From Amoeboradix gromovi (taxonomy: Eukaryota > Sanchytriomycota > Sanchytriomycetes > Sanchytriales > Sanchytriaceae): 15,774 bases of DNA. The translations under genes and the position numbers were made by a program. Below are positions 15,440 to 15,774 of the stretch, in pieces (the first letter of the stretch is position 1; every line of letters begins with the position of its first letter). The DNA lies in the NCBI GenBank assembly GCA_018985225.1, contig JADGIF010000179.1:1-15774 (forward strand). Reading direction: 5' to 3'. The notes under the pieces were generated by a model. The model ran no database searches, was not told where the DNA came from, and saw only the letters and a program-made list of their open reading frames with translations.

Positions 15440-15543
15440 GATCGACATATCTAGATGAGAGAATATTGGCCCATTTCCAGTTGACGAAAGAAGGATTACA
15501 GCGTTTTCGTGCATTTAGAAAAGCCAAGAGAGACCTTATTCCA

Positions 15544-15565
15544 GTGATAAAGCTCATGTTATCAC
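15544..15565. repeat. Hairpin GTGATAA-(8)-TTATCAC
   Basis: Perfect 7-bp arms around an 8-nt loop, immediately before an AATAAA on the plus strand. Together they look like a transcript 3' end, but no reading frame leads into it. Confidence 0.45.
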
Positions 15566-15584
15566 AATAAATGGTTTATTTATT
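15566..15584. terminator. Back-to-back AATAAA signals on both strands
   Basis: AATAAA on the plus strand (15566-15571), a TGG spacer, then TTTATT (15575-15580), continuing to a second TTTATT (15579-15584). These read as AATAAA on the minus strand. Such opposed signals are expected between convergent genes, but no neighbouring gene is visible. Confidence 0.35.
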
Positions 15585-15635
15585 GAAATCCCCAAGAATA
15601 CTGTAATACAATATAACTTCTGAGGTCCTCGCTAA

Positions 15636-15741
15636 AAGTCCTGATTTCTTAAAAATCGAGAATTTCCACAGAGAAACTAGCAGTGCTAATAAATCTGTTA
15701 CAGTGATCGCTCACGCTTTCACTACCCTGAGGCGGGATTGA
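15636..15741. repeat. Diverged direct repeat, copy B
   Basis: Begins AAGTCCTGATTTC (15636-15648) and ends in the 33-bp core at 15709-15741 containing AGGCGGGATTGA. It lies about 300-315 bp after copy A in the same orientation. It may be a transposon or solo-LTR fragment, or an old tandem duplication. Confidence 0.55.
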
Positions 15742-15774
15742 ATAAGGATGCATATACTTGATGTATATGTTCCT

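Larger units (their letters stand above)
14987..15774. other. Right-end intergenic region with diverged repeats
   Basis: 788 bp upstream of the NADH dehydrogenase gene, reaching the window edge. No convincing coding frame was seen; a 60-codon minus-strand frame (15514-15332) overlaps a repeat copy and is not called. The region contains a 7-bp-arm inverted repeat at 15125-15144, two diverged copies of a repeat with a GC-richer core, a 7-bp-arm hairpin at 15544-15565 and opposed poly(A)-like signals at 15566-15584. Confidence 0.5.

Noticed and set aside
15332-15514. 60-codon minus-strand frame
   Set aside because: It lies over repeat copy A, has no recognised similarity and does not extend into copy B; most likely chance.
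1-15774. tRNA, rRNA or CRISPR features
   Set aside because: No tRNA B-box-like pair with a foldable cloverleaf, no rRNA-like conserved block and no regularly spaced repeat array were found by eye.

Overview
The window is nuclear DNA from a small-genome, AT-rich eukaryote. It holds seven protein-coding genes, all recognisably eukaryotic or of unknown family, with monocistronic spacing, AATAAA signals at gene ends, and two GT-AG introns. The best-placed genes look fungal or fungus-related: an Ndi1/Nde-type alternative NADH dehydrogenase, a UBR7/Mlo2-type zinc-finger protein, a short Hook protein with a fungal-like C-terminus, bystin/Enp1, and a spastin/fidgetin-like/Sap1-type AAA ATPase. Type II NADH dehydrogenase speaks against a typical animal. 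TAA, TAG and TGA all work as stops, so this is not a ciliate using a reassigned code. The precise lineage cannot be fixed from the sequence; an early-diverging fungus or relative with a reduced genome is my inference.

Layout, left to right: UBR7-like gene (+, 116-943) converging on a Hook-like coiled-coil gene (-, 966-2435) with only 22 bp between stop codons. A divergent intergenic region with two strong palindromes (2436-2976) follows. Next is an unrecognised 491-residue basic/coiled protein (+, 2977-4471, one intron), then a convergent spacer (4472-5024) and a very large unrecognised helical-solenoid-like protein (-, 5025-10148). A 684-bp spacer leads to three tandem minus-strand genes, transcribed right to left: alternative NADH dehydrogenase (13537-14986, one intron), bystin (12340-13479) and AAA ATPase (10833-12149). 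The right end (14987-15774) has no convincing gene but contains two diverged copies of a GC-richer repeat and back-to-back poly(A) signals.

The most striking observation is that both introns can be read as exactly 19 nt and share one layout: GTAT at the 5' end, CTAAY branch-like motif at the same offset, TAG at the 3' end, both in phase 1. The NADH dehydrogenase intron is independently supported because its removal restores the conserved W-A-T-G-N-x-A-R-P motif. Introns this short are rare among eukaryotes. A second hallmark of compaction is that AATAAA on the coding strand overlaps or nearly abuts the stop codon in most genes.

The genes are not an obvious pathway cluster. They cover chromatin/ubiquitin (UBR7-like), microtubule-based transport and severing (Hook, AAA ATPase), small-subunit ribosome assembly (bystin) and mitochondrial respiration (NADH dehydrogenase). 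Start codons were set to ATG, since several longest reading frames would otherwise begin at TTG.
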